From Oscillospiraceae bacterium (GTDB lineage: Bacteria > Bacillota > Clostridia > Oscillospirales > Oscillospiraceae): a stretch of DNA of 64,000 bases. The position numbers and the translations under genes are program-made. The stretch lies in the NCBI GenBank assembly GCA_017527825.1, contig JAFXPO010000014.1:16262-80261 (forward strand), given 5' to 3'. Every line of letters starts with the position of its first letter. Positions within the stretch are counted from its first letter, which is position 1. The notes under the pieces were generated by a model. That model was not told where the DNA came from and ran no database searches. It saw only the letters and a list, made by a program, of their open reading frames with translations. Below, one piece after another: positions 1-9,047 of this stretch.

Positions 1-243
1 CCGGAGACCTTTGACGGCGTGGAGATTCAGCTCGTCGCGCCGCTGGACGAAGCGAGCCCCGTCCCCTCCTGCCGCAACGCCGACGGTCCCTATCACGAAG
101 GGCAGTATGTGCTGACGGTGGACGGCTTCCTTGTCTCGCCGAACGTGCAGGTCATCGAGAGCAATGTCATTGATACGCAGTTCCGATACAGCGACCACAA
201 CCCCGTGTACATGGACTTTGTCCTCATGCCTTACAAGACGTGA
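1..243 (+). CDS. Endonuclease/exonuclease/phosphatase family protein, C-terminal end (5' truncated by window)
   Basis: Only the last 80 codons lie in the window, and the frame is open from base 1 to a TGA at 241-243. The tail carries an SDHNPVYMDF motif near the C-terminus. The S-D-H-x-P signature is the catalytic Asp-His end motif of the endonuclease/exonuclease/phosphatase superfamily, metal-dependent phosphodiesterases and phosphomonoesterases that act on DNA, lipids or nucleotides. The substrate cannot be told from this fragment. The gene converges on murG, with only 3 bases between the two stop codons and no evident terminator. Superfamily assignment is good; specific function is open. 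Confidence 0.75.
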   Translation, partial: PETFDGVEIQLVAPLDEASPVPSCRNADGPYHEGQYVLTVDGFLVSPNVQVIESNVIDTQFRYSDHNPVYMDFVLMPYKT

Positions 244-246
244 AAA

Positions 247-1365
247 TCAAAACATCGACAAAACCGTTTGATAGATCCGCTGCGTGGCGTCTCTCACTCC
301 GAGGGACGCCATGTTTTTCGCCATTTCCTCCCGCTTGTCCTCGTCGCGCAGGATACCCGCCGCGGCGGTGAAGAGCCGCTTGCCGTCCAAGCCCTCCTCC
401 GCGAGCACAAGCGCCGCGCCGTGGTCGCCCAGCAGGTTTGCGTTCTTCTCCTGGTGGTGGTTCGTCACGTTGGGCGACGGCACGAGGATCGCGGGTACGC
501 CCAGCGCCGTCAGCTCGGCAAGGGTCGACGCGCCCGCGCGGGAGAGCACAAGGTCGGCGGCACGCATGACGTCCGCCATATTATAAATGTATTCCCGCAC
601 GTCAAGGCTCGGATGCGCCGCGGGATCGACACCGCGTGAGCGCAGCTCCGCCTGCGTCGTTTCCCAGGAAATCGAGCCGACGCCGTGGATGTGATGGAAC
701 GGCTCGTGCGCCGCCTCCAGCGCGAGAAACTCCGTCATCATGCGGTTCATCTGTCCCGCGCCGAGGCTGCCCCAGAACGACACGATCAGCGGTCTACCGT
801 CGTCGACGCCCAGCGCGTGCTTTGCCTCCTGCTTCGTTTTTGCGAAGAAGTCGCCGCGCACCGGCGTGCCGGTGACCACCACCTTGTCCGGGTGCCTGTA
901 GTGCTGCCGGCAGTCCTCAAAGCCCACCATGATGCGCTGAGCGTATGGCTCAAGCTGCGTGGTTGTGAGGCCGGGGATGGCGTTGGACTCATGCACCGCC
1001 GTGGGAATGCCGCGCTTCGCGCCATAGCGCACGATGGGGTAGCTGGCGTATCCGCCGGTGCCGACGATCAAATCGGGCTTGAAGTCGTCCAGAATTGCGT
1101 TTGCCTCCCGCTCCGCGAAGAGCAGGTTGCGGACGCTGACCAGATTGTGCCTGATTGCCTTCGGCTTAAATGAGCGCCAGAAGCTCGACACGTTGACCGT
1201 GCGGAAGGGGTACTCCGTGTGCGCGACCAAGTCGCGCTCCAGTCCACGCTCCGCGCCGACAAAGAGAATCTGCGCGGACGGGTCTCTCTCTTTCATATAG
1301 CCTGCCAGTGCCAGCGCGGGGTTGACATGCCCCGCCGTGCCGCCGCAGGTAAAAATCACTCTCAT
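247..1365 (-). CDS. murG: MurG, lipid II-forming GlcNAc transferase
   Basis: UDP-GlcNAc:undecaprenyl-PP-MurNAc-pentapeptide GlcNAc transferase converts lipid I to lipid II on the cytoplasmic membrane face. The 372-residue length is normal for the family. The N-domain has the glycine-rich GGTAGHVNP loop (residues 8-16), GTGGYAS (102-108) and HESNAIPG (125-132). The C-domain has SRAGASTLAE (275-284) and the HHQEKNA segment (303-309) of the nucleotide-sugar site. The ATG is preceded by an AGGAGAG Shine-Dalgarno. It is the last gene of the reverse-strand dcw cluster, 10 bases after ftsW, so lipid II synthesis is coupled to the flippase/polymerase gene. Confidence 0.97.
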   Translation of the reverse strand: MRVIFTCGGTAGHVNPALALAGYMKERDPSAQILFVGAERGLERDLVAHTEYPFRTVNVSSFWRSFKPKAIRHNLVSVRNLLFAEREANAILDDFKPDLIVGTGGYASYPIVRYGAKRGIPTAVHESNAIPGLTTTQLEPYAQRIMVGFEDCRQHYRHPDKVVVTGTPVRGDFFAKTKQEAKHALGVDDGRPLIVSFWGSLGAGQMNRMMTEFLALEAAHEPFHHIHGVGSISWETTQAELRSRGVDPAAHPSLDVREYIYNMADVMRAADLVLSRAGASTLAELTALGVPAILVPSPNVTNHHQEKNANLLGDHGAALVLAEEGLDGKRLFTAAAGILRDEDKREEMAKNMASLGVRDATQRIYQTVLSMF

Positions 1366-1375
1366 AGCCGCTCTC

Positions 1376-2566
1376 CTAATTTGCCGGCATCTGGCGGGAT
1401 ACGCTGAGCACCAGTCCCATTTCCGCGAGCTGGATGACCAGCGCGGTACCGCCGTAGCTGAAAAACGGAAGTGAAATACCCGTGTTGGGGATGAGGTTCG
1501 TCACCACCGCGATGTTGAGGAATACCTGCAGCGCCACCTGTGTCGTGACGCCCACCGCCAGCAGCGCGCCGAAGCGGTCACGGGCGTGGAGCGCGATCCA
1601 ATAGCCGCGGATGATGAGCAGGGCGAACAGCGCCATAATGAGCGTTGCGCCGATCAGCCCCAGCTCTTCGCAGATGATGGCAAAGATAAAGTCGTTGTGC
1701 CGCTCGGGCAGATACATGAATTTCTGGCGGCTCTTGCCGAGTCCCACGCCCAGCAGCCCGCCGGAGCCAATGGCAAGCAGGCTCTGGCGCATCTGATAGC
1801 CCGCGTCCCGCATAAGCTCCTGATCGTTGGTGAGCGGGTCTCGCCAGATGGTGATGCGCTTGGCGTTATAGGCGATCTTTCCCGTCAGATATGCCCAGAT
1901 ACCCGCCGCCGCGACGCCCATGCCCGCGACGACCCATTTCCACTCAATGCCTCCGGCGAACATCAACACCGCGCCAATACCGAGAATCAGCACCGTGCCG
2001 GACAAGTGCGGCTCAAAGTACATCAGCACGGCGATCGCGCCGAGGATCACGGCATAAGGCAGGATACCGTACTGAAAGGTACGCATCTTCTCCTTTTTCT
2101 TGGAAATACTGTCAGAAAAATAGAGAATAACGCCGATCTTGGCAATCTCAGAGGGCTGGAAGGTGAACAACTCGCCGAAGCCCAGCCAGCGCGTCGCGCC
2201 GTTGACCGTTCTGCCCACGCCGGGTACCAGCACAAGGAGCAGCAGGAACACGGCAATCGCCAGAACGTACTTGCCCGTCACACGATAGCGTTCATAGTTG
2301 ATGCGCCCGATGGCAAGCATCAGCGCAACGCCGATGGCGGCAAAAATACCCTGACGAATCAGGTAATACGCGGGACCGACGCCCTCGTAATATGCCATGG
2401 GAAAACTGGCGGAGAACAGCATGATGAGTCCCACGCCGGTAAGCAAAAGCGTCAACAGGAGGAACGGGACGTCCAGCGGTCCGCGGCCCGCCTCGCGGGC
2501 AGCGTTCTCCACCAATCTGCGCCGCTCGCGTTCCTGTCGGCGCAGCTCGCGTTCTTCTCTGGTCAC
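1376..2566 (-). CDS. ftsW: FtsW/SpoVE-type SEDS glycan polymerase
   Basis: SEDS-family polytopic membrane protein of 396 aa, a peptidoglycan glycosyltransferase that works with a class B PBP at the septum. The first ~30 residues are a highly charged Arg/Glu cytoplasmic extension. About ten hydrophobic segments follow, with QPSE (137-140), LPERHNDFIF (286-295) and the NTGISLPFFSYGGT block (361-374) diagnostic of FtsW/RodA/SpoVE. The start is GTG at 2566, with AGGAGG six bases upstream. It sits between mraY (35-base gap) and murG, where B. subtilis has murD-spoVE-murG. Whether it serves vegetative division, spore cortex synthesis or both cannot be told from sequence. Confidence 0.93.
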   Translation of the reverse strand: MTREERELRRQERERRRLVENAAREAGRGPLDVPFLLLTLLLTGVGLIMLFSASFPMAYYEGVGPAYYLIRQGIFAAIGVALMLAIGRINYERYRVTGKYVLAIAVFLLLLVLVPGVGRTVNGATRWLGFGELFTFQPSEIAKIGVILYFSDSISKKKEKMRTFQYGILPYAVILGAIAVLMYFEPHLSGTVLILGIGAVLMFAGGIEWKWVVAGMGVAAAGIWAYLTGKIAYNAKRITIWRDPLTNDQELMRDAGYQMRQSLLAIGSGGLLGVGLGKSRQKFMYLPERHNDFIFAIICEELGLIGATLIMALFALLIIRGYWIALHARDRFGALLAVGVTTQVALQVFLNIAVVTNLIPNTGISLPFFSYGGTALVIQLAEMGLVLSVSRQMPAN

Positions 2567-2600
2567 AGTCGTCCTCCTCTCGCAGATACTCTATGGAATG

Positions 2601-3590
2601 TCAAAATCGATAGCGTTCCAGCACGCCCAGCGCCGCGGCGAAGCAACCCAGCGCACTGACCGTGGTGAACACCGCGACCAACTTGACCTCGCTCCAGCCG
2701 CAAAGCTCAAAGTGGTGGTGCAGCGGCGCCATCTTAAACAGGCGCTTGCCGTGTGTGAGTTTGAAGTAGCCCACCTGCAAAATGTCAGACATCGTCTCGC
2801 AGATATAGACAAAGCCGACAGGTATCAGGATCAGCGGCATATCGTAGGCAAACGCCAGCGCCGCCACTGTACCGCCGAGAAAGAGGGAGCCTGTGTCGCC
2901 CATGAACACCTTGGCGGGGTGGAAGTTGTAGACGAGGAAGCCCAGCAGTCCGCCCACCAGCGCGCCGGAGTAGATACCGAGCTGGCTCAGTCCCGGCCAC
3001 CACGCCGCGACCACCGCGAAGAACAGTCCCACCGGCACCGTCACGCTGGCGGCAAGACCGTCGATGCCGTCGGTAATGTTGACGGCGTTGACCGTGCCGA
3101 CAATGACAAACGCGGCAAACACCATGTACACCGGCCAGCTCATCACCAGATGCGTCTGGAAGAAGGGAATATAGAGGTTCGGCGTCAGCAAGCCCTCGTA
3201 GCGCATCAGCGTGAGGAACGCCACCGCCGCGGCAAGCTGAAGCGCGAATTTTTGCAGCGCCGTCAAGCCGAGGTTGCGGTGGTGGACGACCTTTTCAAAG
3301 TCATCCAGAAAGCCGATCACGCCGAAAATCGCGGCAAAGCCGAAGATATAGAGATGGCGGAAGTCGCCGCGCAGCATCCCGCTCCAGCCGCTCATCACGA
3401 TGGAAATGAGGATACCCGCAATGAACATCAGCCCACCCATGGTGGGGGTCCCCGCCTTGGCATTGTGCCATGTCGGGCCGTCCTCACGGATCTCCTGCCC
3501 CGCCTTGAGGCGGCGGAGCCACGGGATTAGAAACCGTCCCGCAATCACGGTCATCACAAAGCTCAAAATGGCTGCAAGCGCTGTCAACAT
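2601..3590 (-). CDS. mraY: MraY, phospho-MurNAc-pentapeptide translocase
   Basis: Transfers phospho-MurNAc-pentapeptide from UDP to undecaprenyl phosphate, forming lipid I. At 329 aa with about ten transmembrane segments it has the family's size. Visible family motifs are TPTMGG (48-53), the metal-binding DD pair (96-97), NITDGIDGL (171-179), MGDTGS around Asp232 and the HHH triplet (291-293). The ATG at 3590 is chosen over an in-frame ATG 21 bases upstream because AAGGAG lies 8 bases before it, inside the longer frame. The first ~107 bases overlap the 3' end of murE in another frame, which is unusual for this gene pair. Confidence 0.96.
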   Translation of the reverse strand: MLTALAAILSFVMTVIAGRFLIPWLRRLKAGQEIREDGPTWHNAKAGTPTMGGLMFIAGILISIVMSGWSGMLRGDFRHLYIFGFAAIFGVIGFLDDFEKVVHHRNLGLTALQKFALQLAAAVAFLTLMRYEGLLTPNLYIPFFQTHLVMSWPVYMVFAAFVIVGTVNAVNITDGIDGLAASVTVPVGLFFAVVAAWWPGLSQLGIYSGALVGGLLGFLVYNFHPAKVFMGDTGSLFLGGTVAALAFAYDMPLILIPVGFVYICETMSDILQVGYFKLTHGKRLFKMAPLHHHFELCGWSEVKLVAVFTTVSALGCFAAALGVLERYRF

Positions 3591-5019
3591 ATTGATTTCT
3601 CCTTCGTTCAAGGTATTTCCGTACCACCTCGCGCTCGTCCAGCGGGCGCGTTCTGTCTCCTATGATCTGGCAGGTCTCGTGGCCCTTCCCCGCCAGCAGT
3701 ACCACGTCGCCGGCGTGGGCGTGGTCCAGCGCGTAGGCGATCGCCTCCCGCCGATCCTCGATCACCGCGAAGGGCGTCCCCCGGATTCCCTCCAGCACGT
3801 CGCGGAGAATCGCGTAGGGCGACTCGGTGCGGGGATTGTCGCTGGTCAGCACCACGGCGTCCGCCCGCGCCGCGGCGATGCGTCCCATCTGCGCACGCTT
3901 GCCGCGGTCACGGTCGCCGCCGCAGCCGAACACCAGCAGCACGCGGCGCTCCGCAAAGCCACAGACGGTCTCCAGAATATTCTTCAGTCCGTCGGGGGTA
4001 TGCGCGTAATCAATGATGACGGTGAAATCCTCCCCCGTCGGCACCACCTCGCAGCGCCCGCGCACGCCCGTACAGTGGGGCAGCGCCCACGCCGCCGTTG
4101 CCAGCGGAATGCCGAGAAGCATCAGCGCGGTCAGCGCGCCGAGGGCATTGTACAGGGAAAACTCGCCGGGAATCGGGATTGCCGTCCCATAGTGCTCTTC
4201 CTCGTCGGAGACGGTGAAGCTCACTCGGTCATTTTCGTAGCGGGGATGCCAGCCCACCACGTCGTTGGTCATGTTCTGTCCGAAGGTGAGATATGGGCAG
4301 TCCGAACCATCCAGCACCCGTCCCGCCCATCTGCTGTCGCCGTTGATGGCGGCGGCGCGGCATTGGCGGAACAGCCGAGCCTTGGCGGCACAGTAGTTCT
4401 CCATCGTGCCGTGATAGTCCAGATGATCGCGGGAGAGGTTGGTGAACACGCCGACGGCAAAGTCAATCGCCGCCGTGCGCTGCTGATCGAGCGCGTGGGA
4501 GGAAACCTCCATCACCACATGGGTACAACCCGCCGCTGCCATTTTTGCCAGCAGCGCCTGCAGCGCCAGAGCGCCCGGCGTCGTGCGCTCGGCGGGATAG
4601 CTCTCGTCGCCGATCAGGTTTTCATTGGTACCGATCAGCCCGACCTTCGCGCCAAGGATGCGCTCCAGGAGCTGTTTGAGAAGGTAGGTCGTGGTGGTCT
4701 TTCCGTTGGTGCCGGTGACGCCCACCACGGTCATGCGTCTGGACGGCTCACCGTACCACGCCGCCGCCAGCTGCCCCAGCGCGAGGCGGGCGTCCGGCAC
4801 CAGGACGAACGGAACGTCCGTCTCCGGCGGCGTGTCGCACAGGGCACAGGACGCGCCGCGGTTCACGGCGTCCGCCAGATAGCTTGCGCCATCCTCCCTT
4901 GTGCCATGCAGCGCGGCAAACAACGCGCCGCGCGTAACCGTTCGGGAGTCGTCGGTCAGGCAGGTGATCTCAGTGTCCGAGGATGCGTGAAGCTCGTAGG
5001 TTGTCAGGTGTGAAAGCAA
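3484..5019 (-). CDS. murE: MurE, UDP-MurNAc-tripeptide ligase (meso-DAP type)
   Basis: Cytoplasmic Mur ligase adding the third stem-peptide residue to UDP-MurNAc-L-Ala-D-Glu. The ATP loop GTNGKTT is at 103-109 and the conserved AAKARLF lysine region near 211. The DNPR motif (394-397) is characteristic of enzymes that select meso-diaminopimelate over lysine. The protein is 511 aa. Family similarity appears to end near residue 476 (EREVVRKYLERRR), and the last 35 residues are translated from DNA that also encodes the start of mraY. This tail has low-complexity Pro/Gly content and looks like read-on after loss of the original stop. murF, the usual next gene, is absent here. Confidence 0.96.
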   Translation of the reverse strand: MLSHLTTYELHASSDTEITCLTDDSRTVTRGALFAALHGTREDGASYLADAVNRGASCALCDTPPETDVPFVLVPDARLALGQLAAAWYGEPSRRMTVVGVTGTNGKTTTTYLLKQLLERILGAKVGLIGTNENLIGDESYPAERTTPGALALQALLAKMAAAGCTHVVMEVSSHALDQQRTAAIDFAVGVFTNLSRDHLDYHGTMENYCAAKARLFRQCRAAAINGDSRWAGRVLDGSDCPYLTFGQNMTNDVVGWHPRYENDRVSFTVSDEEEHYGTAIPIPGEFSLYNALGALTALMLLGIPLATAAWALPHCTGVRGRCEVVPTGEDFTVIIDYAHTPDGLKNILETVCGFAERRVLLVFGCGGDRDRGKRAQMGRIAAARADAVVLTSDNPRTESPYAILRDVLEGIRGTPFAVIEDRREAIAYALDHAHAGDVVLLAGKGHETCQIIGDRTRPLDEREVVRKYLERRRNQYVDSACSHFELCDDRDCGTVSNPVAPPPQGGAGDP

Positions 5020-5079
5020 TTCGGACAGCTTCGTGGAAAAACGAATCCTTTCCCGTTGAGTATGGTTCTCTTTGTCAGG

Positions 5080-7443
5080 TTAATCCGTTACGGAGGAATC
5101 GCTCAGCTGCACGCGCACCACCGTGCCCGCGTCGACCTCCCTGCCCGGCGTCTCGGACTGGGACACCGCCCGCACCGAGGCGTTGGAGCGGTTTGTCGCG
5201 CCGGAGACCGACATGATAAGCCCCGCGTTGGTCAGCTTCTGGTTGGCGACTGAAGCGCTGTCCCCGATCACGTTCGGCACAATACACAGCGCGTCGGACT
5301 TTGTCTCGCCGCAGTACAGGATGATCTCGGCGTTGTTCGGCACGATGGCGCCGCCGCTCGGCGTCTGATCCGTAACCCTCTCCGCCTTACCGACGACGCG
5401 GCAGCTGAAGCCAATCTCCTTGAGCTTGCTCTGCGCCTCTTCAACCGGGAATCCCACGAGGTTCGGCACTGTGGTGTCGCGCCCCACCAGCTCTTCCGCG
5501 CTGTAGGTCGGCTCGATACCGAGGTACGGCAGCAGCTCCGCCATGACCTCGCTCGCCACCGGAGCAACCATGTTGCCGCCGGAGACGTAGGTGCCGGTGT
5601 CACGATTCGGCTCGTCAAGGGTCAGGAGCATGATGACCTGCGGGTCGTCCGCCGGAGCAAAGCACACAAAGGAGACGATGACGTTGCCGCCCACCTTATC
5701 CGCTGTGCCGGTCTTGCCGCCGATGCGATAGCCCGCCACCTTGCCGTTCTTTCCCGTACCGTCGGAAACGACGTACTCCAGAATCTCGCGCACCGTGGCG
5801 CTGGTGTCCTCGGAGATCACCTGGCGGATCGGCGTCGTGTCGTGCTGATACGCGATGTTGCCATCGACGTCCGTGATTTGATCGACAATGTAGGGGCGGC
5901 GGAGGTAGCCGCCGTTGATGCATGCCGCCTGTGCCGCGATGAGCGCTACGGGCGTGACATTGAAGTTCTGACCGAAGGCGTAGCACGCCAGCGCAAGGCG
6001 GGAATAGTTGATCTCCTCATTCATAAAGCCCGGCGTCTCGCCCGTGGTGTCGATACCGGTCTTGCTGGTAAGCCCGAAGGCGTTCATATACTCCACAAAC
6101 TTCTGGTTGCCCACCCGCAGCCCGATGTTGATGAACGCCGGGTTACAGGAATTCCCCGCCGCCACCTTGAGACTCTGGTGACCGTGACCGGGGGCACGCT
6201 TGGAGCAGTTGATGGTCGCGTTGTCGATTTTCACATAGCCGGAGCAGTCAAAGGAGGAATTCAGGTCAATGACGCCCTCCTCCAGTCCCATGGACAGCGT
6301 CAGAATCTTGAACGTGGAGCCAGGCTCATAGGTGTCGTTGATCGCCTTGTTGCGCCACTGTTTGAGCCGCAGGGTGTGGAGTTGCGCCAGCAGCTGCTCC
6401 TCAAACGCCTTCTCGTCTACTGCGGCGGTCGTTTCCGTCTCAGTCGCTCCGGTTTCCCCGTCGGCGCTTTCTGCCGTTTCTCCCGTCTCGTCTTCCGCCG
6501 TTTCGGGCGACGGCTCCGTTGGCTTTTGGATGATGGTCGCCTTCAGGAAGTCATTGTAGATCGCGGCGGGATTGTTGAGATCGTAAGACGGCAATGACGC
6601 CATGCCGAGGATCGCGGCGGTGTTCACGTCCATCACGATTCCCGTCGCGCCCTTGCCGGTGCCGTAGCGCGCCTCCAGATCCGCCAGCCCTTTTTCCAGG
6701 TAATACTGCACGGTGGTGTCGATGGTCGTGTGCAGGGCGCTGCCGTCCTGCGCGTCAAAATACTGCTCGTACTGATAGAGCAGCGACGTGCCGTTGACGT
6801 CCTTCGCCGTGACGACCATGCCGCTCTCGCCGGTCAGCTCCTCGTTGTAGACCGCTTCAAGCCCCATGGCGCCGCCATTTTCATTCACAAAGCCGATGAC
6901 GTTTGCCGCCAGCGAGCCAAACGGATAGTACCGCTTGGTGGTTGGCTCCATAAAGATGCTGTTACCCTTGATATCGTTCTCGACGACAAAGGCGCGCACC
7001 CGGTCGGCTTCCTCCTGATCCACGCGTTTTTTGATAAATTCATACTGCGAGTAGGTTTTTTTCATCTTCTCGCGCAGATCGTTCCCGTCCAGCCCCAGAA
7101 TCTCAGCGAGTCCATCGGCAATGAGGTCCCGGTCCTGATCGTACTTTTCGATATCCAGCGGCGACATGAGGATGTTTTCCGCCGTCGAGGAGATCGCCAG
7201 CGCGCGACCGTTGCGGTCGTAGATCGCTCCGCGAGATGCGCTGACGGTGGTGCGCATGGTCTGCTGACGCACCGCGATGTCCTGCAGTTCGTCGTGGCGC
7301 GTGATCTGCCACTCATAGAGCTTGGAAAACAGCAGCACAAAGGTCAGCACGCCGAACAGCACAAGCAGAAACAGCGTCCGAACGCCGATGGTGCGGTTGG
7401 CACGGCGGACGGCGTCCGGTCTTCTTTTCGGACTTTGAGCCAT
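5080..7443 (-). CDS. Class B penicillin-binding protein with two PASTA domains (SpoVD/FtsI-like)
   Basis: Septal or cortex transpeptidase of 787 aa. A single transmembrane anchor (about 23-40) is followed by a PBP dimerisation domain beginning near SRGAIYDRNG (70-79). The transpeptidase domain has STFK (Ser376 nucleophile), SCN (432-434) and KTGT (577-580). Two C-terminal PASTA repeats lie at about 652-712 and 718-784. The position between ftsL and murE, and the PASTA pair, match SpoVD or PBP2B of Firmicutes. An odd feature is a Glu/Thr-rich insert of about 40 residues (305-345) before the active-site serine, predicted unstructured. AGGAGA precedes the ATG by 8 bases. Confidence 0.93.
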   Translation of the reverse strand: MAQSPKRRPDAVRRANRTIGVRTLFLLVLFGVLTFVLLFSKLYEWQITRHDELQDIAVRQQTMRTTVSASRGAIYDRNGRALAISSTAENILMSPLDIEKYDQDRDLIADGLAEILGLDGNDLREKMKKTYSQYEFIKKRVDQEEADRVRAFVVENDIKGNSIFMEPTTKRYYPFGSLAANVIGFVNENGGAMGLEAVYNEELTGESGMVVTAKDVNGTSLLYQYEQYFDAQDGSALHTTIDTTVQYYLEKGLADLEARYGTGKGATGIVMDVNTAAILGMASLPSYDLNNPAAIYNDFLKATIIQKPTEPSPETAEDETGETAESADGETGATETETTAAVDEKAFEEQLLAQLHTLRLKQWRNKAINDTYEPGSTFKILTLSMGLEEGVIDLNSSFDCSGYVKIDNATINCSKRAPGHGHQSLKVAAGNSCNPAFINIGLRVGNQKFVEYMNAFGLTSKTGIDTTGETPGFMNEEINYSRLALACYAFGQNFNVTPVALIAAQAACINGGYLRRPYIVDQITDVDGNIAYQHDTTPIRQVISEDTSATVREILEYVVSDGTGKNGKVAGYRIGGKTGTADKVGGNVIVSFVCFAPADDPQVIMLLTLDEPNRDTGTYVSGGNMVAPVASEVMAELLPYLGIEPTYSAEELVGRDTTVPNLVGFPVEEAQSKLKEIGFSCRVVGKAERVTDQTPSGGAIVPNNAEIILYCGETKSDALCIVPNVIGDSASVANQKLTNAGLIMSVSGATNRSNASVRAVSQSETPGREVDAGTVVRVQLSDSSVTD

Positions 7444-7465
7444 AGAATCGGTCTCCTATTCACGG

Positions 7466-7500
7466 ACATAAGGAGTAAGGATGTTCCTTACCCCTTATGT
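7466..7500. repeat. 16-bp inverted repeat in the ftsL-PBP gap
   Basis: Two 16-base arms separated by TGT pair throughout; in the reverse-strand transcript one pair is G-U. The hairpin lies in the 67-base gap between ftsL and the PBP gene, ahead of the PBP Shine-Dalgarno. It lacks a following U-run, so it does not look like a full terminator. It may be an mRNA processing or stability element. Confidence 0.6.
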
Positions 7501-7510
7501 ATAGTCTACT

Positions 7511-8074
7511 TCATTTAAAATATTCCACAAACGACCACACGTTCTGCCCAACCGCTGTGAACACGCGTTTGAGCGGACTGTCTGCCGCGCCGCCGTACAG
7601 CACCACGCTGTCCGGCCCGGAAAGATCGACATAGTAAATCTGCGAGGCACTGGGCTTTGCCATTCCGCTCGACTCCGCGGCTTCCTTGATGGCGCTCAGG
7701 TCGAACGTGCGCTCGTACTGCGCCACCAGCTTGACATGCTCCTCTTCGAGAGCGTTCAGGCGCTTCTGCTCGCGCACCACATCGTGGGAGATCACAGATA
7801 GCTGCGCGTAACCCATCAGCAGCGCGACGATCATCACCGCCGCCGCCGCGAAGCCCACCACGATCGCGTTGGACACGCGGATGCGTTCACGGCGTTTCTT
7901 CTTTTGCTGCTCAGGAGGACGGCGGCGCGGAGCGGGTCGCCGTTCGCGTGCTCTGCGCTCTTCCTGCTGGCGCCGTTCCTCACGGCGGCGCTCCCGCTCC
8001 AGAACGTCATAATCGTAGGCGAGGTTCCCCGACACATAGCGCTGATTCACTTGTCGCGCAGGTCTACGAGCCAT
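7511..8074 (-). CDS. ftsL: FtsL-like septum protein
   Basis: Small bitopic protein of 187 aa. A long Arg/Glu-rich cytoplasmic segment (1-66) is followed by one transmembrane helix (about 69-90), a short coiled-coil stretch with regular leucines (about 98-118) and an extracellular tail. FtsL partners with DivIC and DivIB in the divisome and scaffolds the septal PBP and FtsW. Sequence is poorly conserved in this family, so the call rests on topology and position between rsmH and the PBP gene. The basic cytoplasmic arm is longer than in most FtsL proteins. GGAGGAC precedes the ATG. Confidence 0.82.
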   Translation of the reverse strand: MARRPARQVNQRYVSGNLAYDYDVLERERRREERRQQEERRARERRPAPRRRPPEQQKKKRRERIRVSNAIVVGFAAAAVMIVALLMGYAQLSVISHDVVREQKRLNALEEEHVKLVAQYERTFDLSAIKEAAESSGMAKPSASQIYYVDLSGPDSVVLYGGAADSPLKRVFTAVGQNVWSFVEYFK

Positions 8075-8107
8075 GTGTCGTCCTCCTCTCCTTTGGTGTT
8101 TTGCTCC

Positions 8108-9046
8108 TCAGCACTTCTCCGCCACGCGCAGCTTGGCGCTGCGGGCGCGGGGATTCTCCGCCAGTTCCTCGTCCCCTGAGACGATGGGCTTGCGGGTCAC
8201 AAGCTTCATTTTCGGCGTCCTGCCGCAGACGCAGACCGGAAACTCCGGCGGGCAGATACAGCCGGTGGCGAGTTCCTTGAGCTTCTGCTTGACGATGCGG
8301 TCTTCCAGCGAGTGGAAGGTGATGACCGCCAGCCGTCCGCCAGGCTTCAAATGCTTCTGCGCGGCGTCCAGCATCGGCTCCAGCTCGCCCAACTCGTCAT
8401 TGACGGCAATGCGGATCGCCTGAAAGCTGCGCTTTGCGGGGTGCTGCTTCTCACGCAGCGCCTTGGCGGGCATCGCGCCGCGAATCAATTCCGCAAGCTC
8501 CAGCGTGGTCTCAATGGGCTGCCGCTCCCGCGCGGCGCAGATGGCTTTGGCGATCTGCGGCGCGTAGCGCTCCTCGCCGTATTCATAGAAAATGCGCCGC
8601 AGCTCCTCGTAGGAGACGGTGTTCACCAGCTCCCGTGCCGTCAGCGGCGCGCTCTCGTCCATGCGCATGTCCAGCGGCGCGTCCTGCTTATAGGAAAAGC
8701 CACGGCTCGCGTCATCCAACTGCGGCGACGAAACACCGAGGTCAAACAGCATGCCGTCCGCCGCGTCCACACCCAGCTCGTCCAGCACCTCGCCGAGGCG
8801 GCTGAAGTTACTGTGCACCAGCGTCACGCGATCCATGTGCTCCGCCATGCGCTGACGCGCGGCGACGAGCGCCGTCTCATCCCGGTCAAGCGCGATGAGA
8901 CGCCCCGTAGTCAGGCGGCGCACGATCTCCGAGGAGTGTCCCGCGCGCCCCAGTGTGCCGTCGACATAGACGCCGTCCGGTCGGATTGCCAGAGCGTCCA
9001 GACACTCTTGCAGCAAAACAGGCTTATGCCCGTATTCAGCTTCCAT
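8108..9046 (-). CDS. rsmH: RsmH (MraW), 16S rRNA m4C1402 methyltransferase
   Basis: SAM-dependent methyltransferase that modifies N4 of C1402 in 16S rRNA. The 312-residue length is typical. The N-terminal GHKPVLLQE and the SAM-binding DGTLGRAGHS (29-38) are hallmarks of the family, and the C-terminus has the expected basic tail. The frame is open for 65 more codons upstream, but these overlap mraZ. The ATG at 9046, one base after the mraZ stop, gives the conserved N-terminus and translational coupling. It is the second gene of the dcw operon. Confidence 0.96.
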   Translation of the reverse strand: MEAEYGHKPVLLQECLDALAIRPDGVYVDGTLGRAGHSSEIVRRLTTGRLIALDRDETALVAARQRMAEHMDRVTLVHSNFSRLGEVLDELGVDAADGMLFDLGVSSPQLDDASRGFSYKQDAPLDMRMDESAPLTARELVNTVSYEELRRIFYEYGEERYAPQIAKAICAARERQPIETTLELAELIRGAMPAKALREKQHPAKRSFQAIRIAVNDELGELEPMLDAAQKHLKPGGRLAVITFHSLEDRIVKQKLKELATGCICPPEFPVCVCGRTPKMKLVTRKPIVSGDEELAENPRARSAKLRVAEKC

Positions 9047-9047
9047 A

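Noticed and set aside
3400..5013. Forward-strand open frame of 537 codons opposite murE and mraY
   Set aside because: Shadow of known genes; composition biased to Arg/His/Val and no family resemblance.
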